DNA of 30,438 nucleotides from Larix sibirica. Lineage: Eukaryota > Streptophyta > Pinopsida > Pinales > Pinaceae. Within the stretch, counting starts at the first letter, position 1, and the number at the start of each line of letters is the position of its first letter. The notes under the pieces were generated by a model. The model saw only the letters and a list, made by a program, of their open reading frames with translations, did no database searches and was not told where the DNA came from. A program made the position numbers and the translations under genes. The DNA lies in NCBI GenBank assembly GCA_004151065.3, contig NWUY0300014805.1, positions 20,943 through 51,380 of the forward strand, given 5' to 3'. Shown here in pieces: positions 9,435 to 20,368 of this stretch.

Positions 9435-10783
9435 ATGTCAAGGGCTTCTAAAACTCTACATAGGTTTGAAGTGGGAGGAAATTGGTTGACTATCGTCCAG
9501 ATTCCCCTTTTGAATATGATCCTACCCCCTCTCCTACTAGATCAAATTTTACCATGACTTTTACCATGAAGGATAGGGAACTTGGTGTATCTCCTAGGGT
9601 ATTAACTTTTGTTGGTAACAAGGGTTACATGCGAATCTTTTTTTGAATTTAGGAGTCAGTGCTAAAGTGGGCCAGCTAGAGGTAGATTCAAGATGTTAGA
9701 GCCTTGATCGTGCCTCGATCCCAGTTCCCATGTTGGACCAGCCAACTTTCTAGTAGTACAAGGCTCCTACAATCGAGGCAAGTTCCCTTTTCGCAAATAG
9801 TTATAGAAGTTTCTCTATCCCTAGGGAGGATTTACTCCAAATCAGTCCAAGTAATTACTTTCACACTTTGGTTTGTGAGCCAAGTAAAAACCATAAAATG
9901 ACTTTTGATGTTTATGAGGAGGAAAGGTTTATTACTGCTAGGGAAGATTAGGTGGGCCATTATCTGGGACCTTCTTATATCTCAGAGTTTGTGGTCCATT
10001 CCAAGGAGACAAAGAAGTCCCGTGTGAGGTTGTAGGTTTGTGATCCTAGTTTTCCCACATAAAAAAAATGAAGGTTGTCAAGACAAGAGAGCGCATGGTA
10101 AGGATTACGGTTGTTGAAGATCCATGGGTCAAAGCATTTTGGAATATGCTAGAAAATCCCTCTTAGGTTGCTTCTTAGAGGTTGGGATTGTAGAATCTAC
10201 ACTAAAAAATTAGTTACAAAGTAATTGGGATCCCTTCCTTGTATTACCTAGATTTTATGTACTTACATAGCAACGGTTAGGTTTCAAATTTAATTCAGAG
10301 GAGGATGTTGTGCATATTATTGGAAGGCGTTGGTTGCAGGGTTCTTGTTTCATGACTCTAAAATTATAGCACCCGTGCTTTCATCCAAAAAGGGAGGTAT
10401 CTCACATACTCCTTGTCTAGGTGAAGGTGCTTGGTTAGTACCTATTTAATTATGGCATGAAAACTTTTTGACAGATCGGGGAATTCTATTGTGAAAAGTC
10501 TTTGAAAACCCCTCCTACAAGTTTAGTTCTTAGAGGATGATTGTGAAAGTATTGGTCTCTTTGGATTTGTCAGAAGGATTGGTGGAAAACATTAACATTG
10601 TGGTAAGCGACATAGTCTTATTATAGCCTCTAGATTACTACAATATTCCCTTCCAATTTATCCATTTCCATTTCATCGGGTATGTGGCCAAGCATTGTCA
10701 AAAGGGATTTATGAAGCAGGTCTAAAGTTAAAAAAACTTGTTGGAGTCTCCCACACAAATACTACAAGTCATTCTCAGCAACT
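9435..10783 (+). pseudogene. LINE ORF1 5' part (copy B)
   Basis: Same content as 79-1427: likely ATG at 9435-9437, a DUF4283-like core and a zinc knuckle reduced to its last Cys. I saw no substitution relative to copy A in this segment. Confidence 0.75.
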
Positions 10784-10797
10784 TTCCCCTCTGGTCT

Positions 10798-11205
10798 ACT
10801 GGGTTGGCAGGTGCGGGAGGAGTCCTCTTCGACTCTAAGGAAAACAAGCTGAAAGACTTTTCCTGGGGAATTGGTAGGAAGTCCAACAATGGTGCAGAAT
10901 GGCTAGCCTTGATCAAACGATTGGAACTAGCAAGGAAGGAAGGAATCGAGGACTTGGTGGTCTTGGGTGACTCAATGTTGGTCATTAGGGAAGCTAGAAA
11001 CTTGACGAAGAATCGTAAGACTCCTATCACCAAGATGCATCATCTCCTCAAATGTATCGTCAATGAATACAAATCCATTAACTTCCTTCATCTGTTGATA
11101 TTTAACAACCAGCAAGCGGATGAAATGAGAAACATAGGAGTAAGTCTTGACTGTGGAGTCTTGGTTTACAATCAACAAGTTTATGGGAACACCTGGGTCC
11201 CTTAG
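10798..11205 (+). pseudogene. Truncated RNase H domain in retrocopy (copy B)
   Basis: Identical in sequence to 1442-1849 as far as I can see, with Glu, Asp and Asp of the active site present and the first Asp truncated away. Confidence 0.8.
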
Positions 11206-12235
11206 TTTTGCGGTTTTGATTATTATGGAGAGACAACAAAGTTCCTCTTTCTTTTGGAAGTGGGAAATATTCTTGGTATGGAGTGAACTAATCCCCTCCC
11301 TTCTACACTCTTCAACTATGGGATACATCCCCATTAAAGCTTTGATCAACATAGGGGCCACCTCCAAGTTCTCAGACCTTCTTCACATCACCTCAGCGGA
11401 TCAGGAGCTGCTCGCATATATGAACCACATGGCCACCATGCAGGATTTTATGGCGATGGAAAATCGAGGCAAAACAGGTTTAAATGTCGGTTGGGGGAGC
11501 AATACCTTCTACCGCGTGAACTTAGTTAGGAAGCACAAGCAAGGAGGCAGAGTGAGATATCTTAGTGCCGAGATGGGTGATGCTATCCCTTCTCTCGTTG
11601 CAGGTCCTTCCTCACTGCAATGTTTGTGCTGCAGGAATCAATTAGCGTCCTTTGGGGGTATTGTGAGCATTGGTGCCTCGAGGATTCCCTTCGCGAACGA
11701 AGATGGCTAGGTTATGGCACATGATAGCTCAGATAAGGTGCAATGGGTTTTTCATGACTCCTATAAGGATAATTTTTTAGGGTTGGGTAAGAATTCACTC
11801 TCTTCCTCGGTTGGTGAAGACGGTGGAAACAAGGGCCCTGCGATGGGGTTTGACAGCCTCCTAGATGAGGTGCAAAATTATATGAAGGATATGGAAATCC
11901 AAATCCGCAATCTTCGTGGTGAAAATTATGAACTCAAATAGGGCATCTCTCATCTTTACTCACTTGTCCAAGCAATGAATTCAGAGATTCGAAGCAGAAG
12001 CAGTAAAATTATTGAGCAGGTTCCTAGCCTGGCAAAAATCCTCGACAAGGGTTGTCCCTGTTCTATCAAATTGGATGCCAAAATTACTACAGTTCACAAT
12101 TGTGCCAAGATAGTGGAAGCTAAGATAGACAGCATGAGAGCTGAAATCCGAAAAAGCACCTTGGATTCACTGGGAGGTGTTGGAGGCTCGGTGGAAGGAA
12201 ACAAAAGGACCAATGTGGATACTCTGCATCCGTAA
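11147..12235 (+). pseudogene. Unrecognised coding region in retrocopy (copy B)
   Basis: Same as 1791-2879, with TAG stops at 11708-11710 and 11939-11941. It differs from copy A by a silent G to A at 11614 (Ser, TCG to TCA) and by A12065 (Val to Ile). Confidence 0.55.
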
Positions 12236-12645
12236 TTCGCTCTCTGTCACCAATGCTTGCGCTTCAACTCTGGTTATGGGGTTTCCTATTTCTATAGGAA
12301 CAGTTTTGATTTACTTTATGATGTTTATGGAATCTAGCAGAGAAGAAATTTTGATTTTGCTTGTAGCTGTAGTAGTGTAGATTCTCTAAGGATAGACGTT
12401 ACTACTTTTCAACAATGTTTTGTTTTTGTATTTTGCTACTAGGGAAGTTTGTAAGGAGATATAGTCTCCATAGAATAGGAAATGATCATGAACATTACAG
12501 GATGGAAAAATAAGAGCAACGTGTTATGGTAGTCCTACTCCTTTGGGAACAATCTGCTCGCACTATTCGGTAACCTCTGTTTCATTTTTATATAAAAGCT
12601 TATTACTCGTTTCTGTAAAAAAAAAAAAAAATTCCCCTCTAGTCT

Positions 12646-13555
12646 GTGTTGACTAGGAAGACCTTGGTTTTGATAATGATATTAGCATTGATGGTTCCCA
12701 CTTGCTTACAACTTCTTCTATATAGACCCCTATTGATCCCTCTCTACACTATATGAGTTTCTACAATTTGGCCATATAGCAGTTGATCCAATGCTGGGAG
12801 GAATATAAGCGAGTGATTCAAAACTGAAGATTGTAATTCCAATTCTTCAATGCTTGTGTTGGATTAGGTCCCTTAATGGTGAGAAAGAGTGGAAATGACG
12901 TTGGAATTTCTTACGAGGGCGATTAGGATCCTCTTAAACTATTAGTCGTAGGTCAATTTTCTTCAGGACTAGAACTGCAAGAAGTCGTGACTCCGGGATT
13001 GTCCCAAATGGATATCATTATGAAGGAGATGTTGGTAGCGTGACCTTAGGTTTATTTTGTTAAAAGTTCCCAGGATTTCTTTACATCATGAGTACTTTTG
13101 GCGAGTGGTAAGTTGAAACCTCTCATTTGTACACTTCCTCTAAGTTCTCATTTGATAACTAATGCTTTAGTTTTGGGGGGTGTTGAATTTATAAAAGTGG
13201 CACTCCACAACAACTCGTTATATTATACTAGATTTATTCATCACATAAGTTCTAAGGAGGGTTTTGAAGGCTCGAACAATTGTACAACCATGGGCCTAGA
13301 GGGGTTGGCTTCACTTGCTAGGTCTAGGGAGGAGCATTCCTTTTAGTATGATTCTAGAGATTGTTTCATGGATTTGAAAGCAAGGATCATGTATTCTCAT
13401 AGAGCTAAGTGGATCATCTCTTCTTTAGGGGGATTATCTTCTACTGGTTTGGGTTTGCGCAAAAGAAAGGATATAGTGACTACCACCTCTGGTCAAAAGT
13501 CCTTTCTTTGTCACACACAATCCAAGGTGACTGTGGAGACTCTTCAAGGTAAATA
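12646..13555 (+). pseudogene. LINE ORF1 3' part (copy B)
   Basis: Same as 3290-4199, with one substitution (C at 13079, A at 3723 in copy A). Confidence 0.6.
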
Positions 13556-13595
13556 AATTTCTATTTTATGGGTTCTTAGAGATCACAAGCCTTAT

Positions 13596-16500
13596 GACAA
13601 GGTTCCTTGATAAAAATTCTCTCCTTCAATGTTCGACGACTAGCCAACGCATAGGAAGATTGGCCCTACATATACTTGTAGAGAAGGACCCTCCTAATTT
13701 TTTTTTAGTTCAGGAGATGATGTGTAAGGGTTCATTGATTTTAGATAGTATGTGTTCTCTCTTTTCAAAGCGTGGGAGTTTATGTGGAATGATGGAGGGT
13801 TACTTACTGGTTGGAAGAGAATTATCCTCTCATAAATTTTCATGGTGTCTTAAGGGCTCTGCATGACCTTCATATGCAAGGAATTGGATTTACAAGTCAT
13901 TTCCATGAATGTTTATGGGACATACTTACACAAAAAGGTATTATGAGATTCCTTTTTTATATTGCAGGTTGTACGAGAATAGTTATTAGTCATTAGGGGT
14001 GACCTCAATTTTACATTGAATATAAATGAAATCTAGGGCAGGCTACTAGCATTATTCCACATTCTAGGATTTTCATTCATCATTTAGAGAGATTAGACCT
14101 GGTTGATGTAGGACCGATGGACCTTAGGACAACTTGGCATAATAAGATATTTGGACTTGCAATAGTTTCAAAATGTCTATGATAGGTTTCTTGTATCCAA
14201 TCCATTATTGAGTAGAGATGAGAAGTATTCTACTTGGTTCTACTCTAGAGGAGGCCCTGATCACTCTCTCGTTTATTTACAATTGTCTAATGGAGATGAG
14301 AAGCATACAACACCTTTTAAATTCAATCCTAATTTGGATGGGAGAGGTGAAGTTCCAATAATTAATTGAGAATGGGTGGGTTGGATTGTTGTAGTATTTG
14401 GAGTTATCTCCAAGTAGGCAGTTTGCAAAATCATTGAAAATTGTCAAACATAAGGTAGTAGAGTGGTCGATGTGGAGATATGAGACTCAATATGGACTAT
14501 TAAAAGATATGGTCCGTGTGATAAGTGATTTGTATGAGAATAATGTATAAGGTGTCTTTTCAGAAGTTGAATTACAATGGTTGGCTGATTTCGAAATCCA
14601 TAAAACTAAACTTCTTAGAGATTGGGAAGAATATTGACATATGAAGAGTTATGTGATATGGTTGGCTTTGGGGGATGAAAATACCTCTTTTTCATAATGT
14701 TTCAATCAAAGGAAGAGTAGGAATACTATTTTGGAATTGAAGGACTCGGTGGGGGGTACTATTTGAGGTTTCAAAAATATTGCAGAACTGGGAGTACATC
14801 ATTTCTCTGAGGTGTATAAATGACTTGATTCAACAAAGGTTGTTGAATTTGTTAAAGTACGTTATCTCTTTCCCTAGTTAATTTATCTAAAAGAAAATGA
14901 AACTGGTTATTTTCCCTAATCATTATAGAGGAATTGGATAGGGTCATGTTCAAATTCCATAAGGACAAGAGTCCTAGTCCTAATGATTGGACTATTGAAT
15001 TTTTTTGGCTTATTTAATTTGTTAGGAGAGGACTTGGTGAAGGTTATAGAAGAGGTTTGAATAAATAGGAAGGTTCTGCCTTGTTTTGATTCTGTGTTGC
15101 TTGCACTAATTCCCAAGGTGGCCAAACCTACAAAATTTGGTGAGTTTCGGCATATTCCCCTTTGTAATGTAGTCTACAAGGTCATAGATAAGGATTTGGT
15201 TGTTCAACTTTAGAAATAGTTGTGATGTGTCATTTCTCCTGAACATTTTGGTTTATTGGAAGGGCATCATATTCATGATTCTATAGTGAAGCTCAGGAAT
15301 GTTTGCACATGATCGAGGTAAAGAGGAAATCAACAATGGTTATCAAACGAGATTTATCCAAAGCATATGATTGGACATGTTGGTTGAATGTTTGATTACT
15401 TTTGATACATGTGGGTTTTTCTTTAGACATAGTCAACTAGATCATGGGCTATATCACTTCTATGTCTTATGTAGTCCTTATTAATGGCTTAGCTTTGGAT
15501 TTTTTCAACCCTTTCATGAGGTCTATCCTAAGAGTGCCCACTTTCCCCTTACCTCTTCTTATTCGTTGTTGAAGGACTCAATGATGTAATCATGAAGGCA
15601 AGTTTGCATGAAGAATATAAGGTATTCAGTTTGGAGGAGGGATCAAAGTCACACATTTGTTGTTTGTTGATGATGTCTTACTTTTCACAAATGATTTAGT
15701 GGTTGCAGGTCACGCACTCTCATATATTTTAAATATTTAGTACAAACCTACTGAGATGGAGGCAAATGGGGAGAAGTTTGATTACTATTACAATGATACT
15801 GATGAGGGAGTTGTGTAGGTTTTATAGGATTCCTTTCACTTTGGGTTTGGTGACTTTGACGTAGGTTTTAAGTACATGTGCTTTCACATAATCGATGGAA
15901 AATATCTCAAACAAGATTTGCACTGGTTGTTGGGTCAAATTGAGGGTAGGATAGTTTTTTGGTGCCACCATTGGCTTTCTCAAAGGAGAGGTTGACTCAC
16001 CCTGGTAAAGTCGCTTTTGGAGGCCAACCCTGTTTACTAACTCACCTTGATGCACATTCCCAAGGGCATTTTGGAGAAGATCAAGAAATTGTGTTTCAAT
16101 TTCCTATTGAGAGGGAAGAATGGAAAAGGTTTACATTAGGTGAGCTGGAAGTCTACTGCAAAGCCGTAGAGTGAGGGGGGATGGGGTTTAAAGGATGTTC
16201 ATGCTTTAGGACTTTCACTAGCTACAAAGTCTCTCTAGAATATTATCACGAAAGACAATTTTTAGAAAAGAATATTACACATCAAGTATTTGTATCTAGA
16301 GGGTATTGTGTATTGGATTCACAAAGTAGAGAAGACATTTAAAGGAAACTTAGTACATTTCAAGGCACTCATAAAAGCGTTTCCATTAGTGGATAATTTT
16401 TTGGCATGGAAGGTAGGGGATGTATATGCAATTAGATTTGGGGAAGATGCAATAATGAGGTGTGCCAAATATATGTTCCTTTATCTTAGACTCATCTCCC

Positions 16501-17730
16501 ACTTCTAGGATCAAGACTTTTGGTATCTCACACAATTTTTCAAGCCATAAATACAAATCTATTGAGCCAAGGCTGGATGATTTCTCAAGATTTGGGACTA
16601 CAAGGATTGTGAGAAAGGGAGTGGGAGAGGTGTTGTACTACCTTGCAAAAAGAACATATTAGGCTAAGGGAATACCAAGTTAATTTTATATGGGTTGGAA
16701 ACAAGGTCGGTAGGAACTATGAGGTAAGAATGGGATAACATGTTATAAACGAAGAAGGTCATCCTCAGGCATCATATTGGTGGTCTCATCCATGGAAAGT
16801 GAAGGAACATATAAAGTGCCAAATCTTCATGTCGATGGTTCTTAGGAATAAAGTGATCAATTTGGGTTCCTTGAAGAAAAGAAACATCCAAGGCCCCAAC
16901 ATTTGTCATTTGTGTTGATAGGAGGAAGAGTCCATCACACATTTGTTCATTTAAAATCGTTGTACAATTAAGCTGTAGCATGATGTTGACACTTATTTGA
17001 AGCTTTGAAATTGCTAGATCAGACCACAATATAAGAATGCTTAAAACAATGGTTTGATAGACAAGATATAAGGACTGTAAAGTGTTTACCATTTTTTGTT
17101 TTAAGAGGGATATGACTTGCAATAAACTCAAGGTTGTTTGAGGTAGTTCATATATAGACTTTTAATATATTTCCATATGTTTATTCTTTACTAAAGTATT
17201 TCAAAGAATATGTAAATTCGTTAGTCCCAAAAGTGGTATGAGAGTTATTAATTGACAAATCTATGAGGTGGAATTTCTTTGACAGATCCTACCAAGGTAG
17301 TAATAAAGTTTACAATCTTGGAAGTATTCTATTTCACTTTGATTCTCATTATATTTCATTCAAGGCCAATTACTCTCCAAGTTCCAACAAAAAAATGAAC
17401 TACTAGCTTTGAGTAAGCTACTTAAGCTAGCTTGGGATGAGGGGGTTCAAGATAGATAGGTTTTTGGGGATTCATTCTTGGTGTTAAATTGAATGCTGGA
17501 GACATTGTCTTTGAAAAATATTTCTCTCTAGTTCACATTTGAAGGAGCTTGTTGGAGACTATAATATTTTCAAGATTTGTCATGTCTTCAATGAACTAAA
17601 TAAAACAATAGATTCTCTCTCAAAGGAAGGATACTATTATCTCTGGGATCTATACATTTTTGTACATTTTAGGAGGGAACTATTCTGGAGAGGGGGAATA
17701 CATTTTATTTTATGTGATGGTTTACTTTAA
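13596..17730 (+). pseudogene. LINE ORF2 (copy B)
   Basis: Same as 4240-8374. The endonuclease GDLN is at 13998-14009, the FVDD of RT at 15663-15674 and the first RNase H Asp at 17281-17283. Four substitutions (14021, 14156, 15893 and 16032) distinguish it from copy A, and none repairs or adds a frame break that I can see. Confidence 0.88.
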
Positions 17731-17924
17731 AATCTAGATGACTATAACTAAAACATATGATGATGAAATTTTTTGTTTTTGGGACACATAAGATTTTATA
17801 TCATATGTCATAGGGAATAATTTTCTTATCTTGCTACATATATATAGTTACAATCTCAAAGTAGAAGTCATATATATTATGCCTATGACACCTAAGGAAT
17901 GTGTTTTCATTCATTTTTTTTGGT

Positions 17925-17930
17925 AATAAA
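17925..17930 (+). promoter_or_regulatory. Polyadenylation signal of LINE (copy B)
   Basis: AATAAA, the copy B counterpart of 8569-8574. Confidence 0.5.
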
Positions 17931-17947
17931 AATAGAAATTTTTTCTT

Positions 17948-17979
<32 letters not shown>

Positions 17980-18213
17980 CATTAGTTTGCTAGAATATCC
18001 CTAACTTGCGGGACTAGCCTTTGGTCTAATAAACAATGACCCAGGGGAATCTAAGACATCAAAATCACCTAGGGATCACACCCGAACTGGGCCACACCAA
18101 TCCTCAACTGGTTGGATTTTGAGTGTCTCCTCCCAACCAGCTCAACCCTAAGGGGAATTGAACCTGGGTTGCCTCGCTGACGAAACCCACACCTTTATCG
18201 AATGAGCTAGCCA
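17948..18213 (-). mobile_element. tRNA-derived SINE (copy B)
   Basis: Same as 8592-8857. The B box is at 18154-18164, the A box at 18199-18209 and the TA/GT tail at 17948-17979. Confidence 0.7.
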
Positions 18214-18455
18214 GATTTGATGTAAAAAAAATATTTTAAATGAAAAAAATGTTTGTATATTTTTTACTATCCAACTAAGACCTAATTTGGTCTACTGGAC
18301 CTTAATAGGATTATTTGGATTGCTGCAAAATTTTATTTCAATGCTAAAAAAGCTTAGAAAGAAGTGTTCCTAGGTCTCCATAGTTTTGACATGTTAGAAG
18401 GTTAGGGAGGTTTGTATTGTAGGAAAGATTATGAAACTATGATCTAATGTGGGTG

Positions 18456-18591
18456 TACATAGGGAACTCTAAGAGAGTGACTTTCATCCTCAACGCTCAC
18501 AGTCTCAAAGAGATGGCAAATCCTTTCCACCCACGATGTTTTACGAATTGTTTAGTGTCTTGTTTCACTATTAAGCTCATGAGTGTTCATT
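18456..18591 (-). pseudogene. LINE ORF2 C-terminal remnant, second family (copy B)
   Basis: Same as 9100-9235, with the Cys-His pair at 18513-18518. Confidence 0.6.
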
Positions 18592-18711
18592 ATTATATTG
18601 GTTATATACATTATGAAACGCTTCTGGATTTGTTCAATGTTTCTCAAAGATTCTCTAAAGATGATGCAACTCTAGTTTTCACAATTGTACATGATAACGA
18701 GAGTGACGAGA

Positions 18712-18712
18712 N
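18712..18712. other. Single ambiguous base at end of unit B
   Basis: This N occupies the same unit position as the one at 9356. The 55 or so bases before it are identical in both copies, while the bases after it differ: copy A runs into another unit and copy B runs into unique sequence. Confidence 0.9.
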
Positions 18713-19879
18713 ATTGAAGTAAATTCTGAAAATTTAACATGTTTCATTTAAGTAAACCATATTGCTCCTATGTACCTTATTCCTTATATTGGATATTCAT
18801 GCAGTATAGACACACAATTTATAAAGATGATAGAAATGTATTGGGACATTAAAATATTCATTTCCATTACAGTGTAGGAGAGATCAATCTAGCAATAGGT
18901 GATCATGAAAAAGTTGGACCCGTTGGAGGAGATGATGGACCATCTTTGGCATCAGTATGGTCATCTCATCATCGAAATTCTATGGTTATGTTCGAGTTTT
19001 GTCACAACAGAAGGAGCTGATAAGGGAGAAGAACGTTGGTTTCAGTGTGCAGAGGGATCCACAGTTCGCGAAAGTCATAGGTTGAATACATTGAAAATCC
19101 AACTCCGTGCATTAAATCCATGTTTATGTGCATATGGCCCGCTCCAAAAATCCATATTTTTTCACTATCAAGATGGTATGGAGGCCTGCAACCGACGATA
19201 AGTTTTTTAGATGATGACCAGAGAGGAACAATGGATCAACAGAGTAAGAAAACAATTTAAGGGGTCTCTCGATGGAATCGGGTGGGACCTGGTGCAAATC
19301 ATTGAGAGAATAGCTTACTCCATTTAAAAAAAAAAACAAGTGGGTTATTGATAATGGGCGTATGGTTAATACCCCATGCACTATATGAGCACGTTCACTA
19401 TCAAACCAAGATAGTAGCCATTGGATACAAGGAATTTGACAAGAGGAGTGAACAAAACTAATTCCATGGAGACCTCCAAGCACTTTCCATGAAAAAGTTA
19501 TTACAACTTTGGACAAATTTTAGAATATTCCTTTTTGTGTTGATGCGCTCCGTATTGAAGTCCTTTGTGGTTATTTCATTATGGTTTGAGAATCCATTAT
19601 GAGAATAATGTTATCATGGGATTTATATTAAAGTTGTGATAAACTATTGGAAACCCAAATAATGTTTCCATGGGTTTTTGTTATATTTTGGTCAGAAGGA
19701 AACTATTTGAGGGAATGCCCATTGTATAGCTTTGTAAAAGTTTTCCACATGAAGTATGATAGTAATTATCCATGTGCATTGTAAGGGTGTTATTTGAATA
19801 CCATGATGTCTGTAACTCATGTACTTGATGGATATTGTAATTTGAAAGATGAATATTCTCCATGATGTAATGAGCTTGA
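18713..19879. other. Unassigned region
   Basis: I recognise nothing here. A 100-codon open frame on the + strand (18899-19201) has no motif I can name. A 130-codon minus-strand frame (19124-19516) overlaps its end and is equally featureless. A T-rich stretch ending CATTACAG near 18873 resembles a splice acceptor, but no exon structure follows. An A12 run at 19325-19336 could be a retroposed tail, yet I find no matching direct repeats. Confidence 0.4.
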
Positions 19880-20290
19880 TAACCACATGCTTGTGAGAGA
19901 TCATCCTTCATTGAAGGAGATCGTCTCTTTGGAGGAGAGATATAGCCACATGCTCATGAGAATTAGATCTTTGCATATGAGAGAATGTCTTAGATACTAC
20001 CATTGTTGTGGAAATTATTCAACCACTATTGATGTGGGAATTCATCCCTTTTGTAAAGGAGAGTATCTTTGATTCTTGAAAAAGAGAATAAAAGCGATTT
20101 GACAATTGAACAAGCCCGAAGATGTAGCCAGGGGGTATGGTGAACTCGCGGTGAACTATTTTACCAAATGAGTATTGTCTCATGTTTTATTTGTGCATGT
20201 TGTTTTCCACAATAATGTTCTGTATGTTCCTTATGTGATGATAAATGAGACTAATGACACACTCATAAAGTTAAGCATGCACATTTCATT
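19880..20290 (+). mobile_element. Possible solo LTR fragment, Ty1/copia-like
   Basis: The stretch GAAGATGTAGCCAGGGGGTA followed by two GTGAACT motifs (about 20120-20160) resembles the R/U5 region of plant Ty1/copia LTRs. Upstream, two related 17-base segments beginning CCACATGCT occur near 19882 and 19946. I cannot place TG...CA ends or a target-site duplication, and no copia coding sequence adjoins it. Weak call based on pattern memory only. Confidence 0.3.
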
Positions 20291-20368
20291 CAAGCCTTTG
20301 ATTGCAATTACGTTCAATAAAAAAATCCTCTAACTGATCATTTTGTTAAGTGAACCTTGAATAAGTTT

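Larger units (their letters stand above)
10784..12645 (+). mobile_element. Poly(A)-tailed retrocopy in LINE ORF1 (copy B)
   Basis: Same insert as 1428-3289. The target-site duplications are at 10784-10797 and 12632-12645 and the A15 tail at 12617-12631. Two substitutions distinguish it from copy A (11614 and 12065). Confidence 0.85.
9416..17936 (+). mobile_element. Plant L1-type LINE retrotransposon (copy B)
   Basis: Copy B of the LINE described at 60-8580, with the same frame breaks and the same nested retrocopy. All coordinates are shifted by 9,356. The shared insertion and shared stops show the two copies arose after the LINE died, by duplication or assembly and not by separate transposition. 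Confidence 0.88.
9357..18711. repeat. 9,356-bp tandem unit, copy B
   Basis: This is a second head-to-tail copy of bases 1-9355 and carries the same features shifted by 9,356. It is about 99.9% identical to copy A by eye. It begins directly after the N at 9356 and ends directly before the N at 18712, the same unit position at which copy A ends. Sequence beyond 18712 is unrelated to the start of the unit. Confidence 0.97.

Noticed and set aside
9091-9489. 132-codon open frame across the N at 9356
   Set aside because: It spans an uncertain base at a duplication junction, and the minus strand reads as a LINE remnant.
1-18712. The 9,356-bp unit as a transposon or virus-like circular element
   Set aside because: Its ends show no inverted repeats or LTRs, and its content is one LINE with later insertions plus about 1 kb of flank. 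A circle remains possible only as a by-product.
19325-19336. A12 run as the poly(A) tail of another retrocopy
   Set aside because: I found no flanking direct repeats and no recognisable coding sequence upstream.
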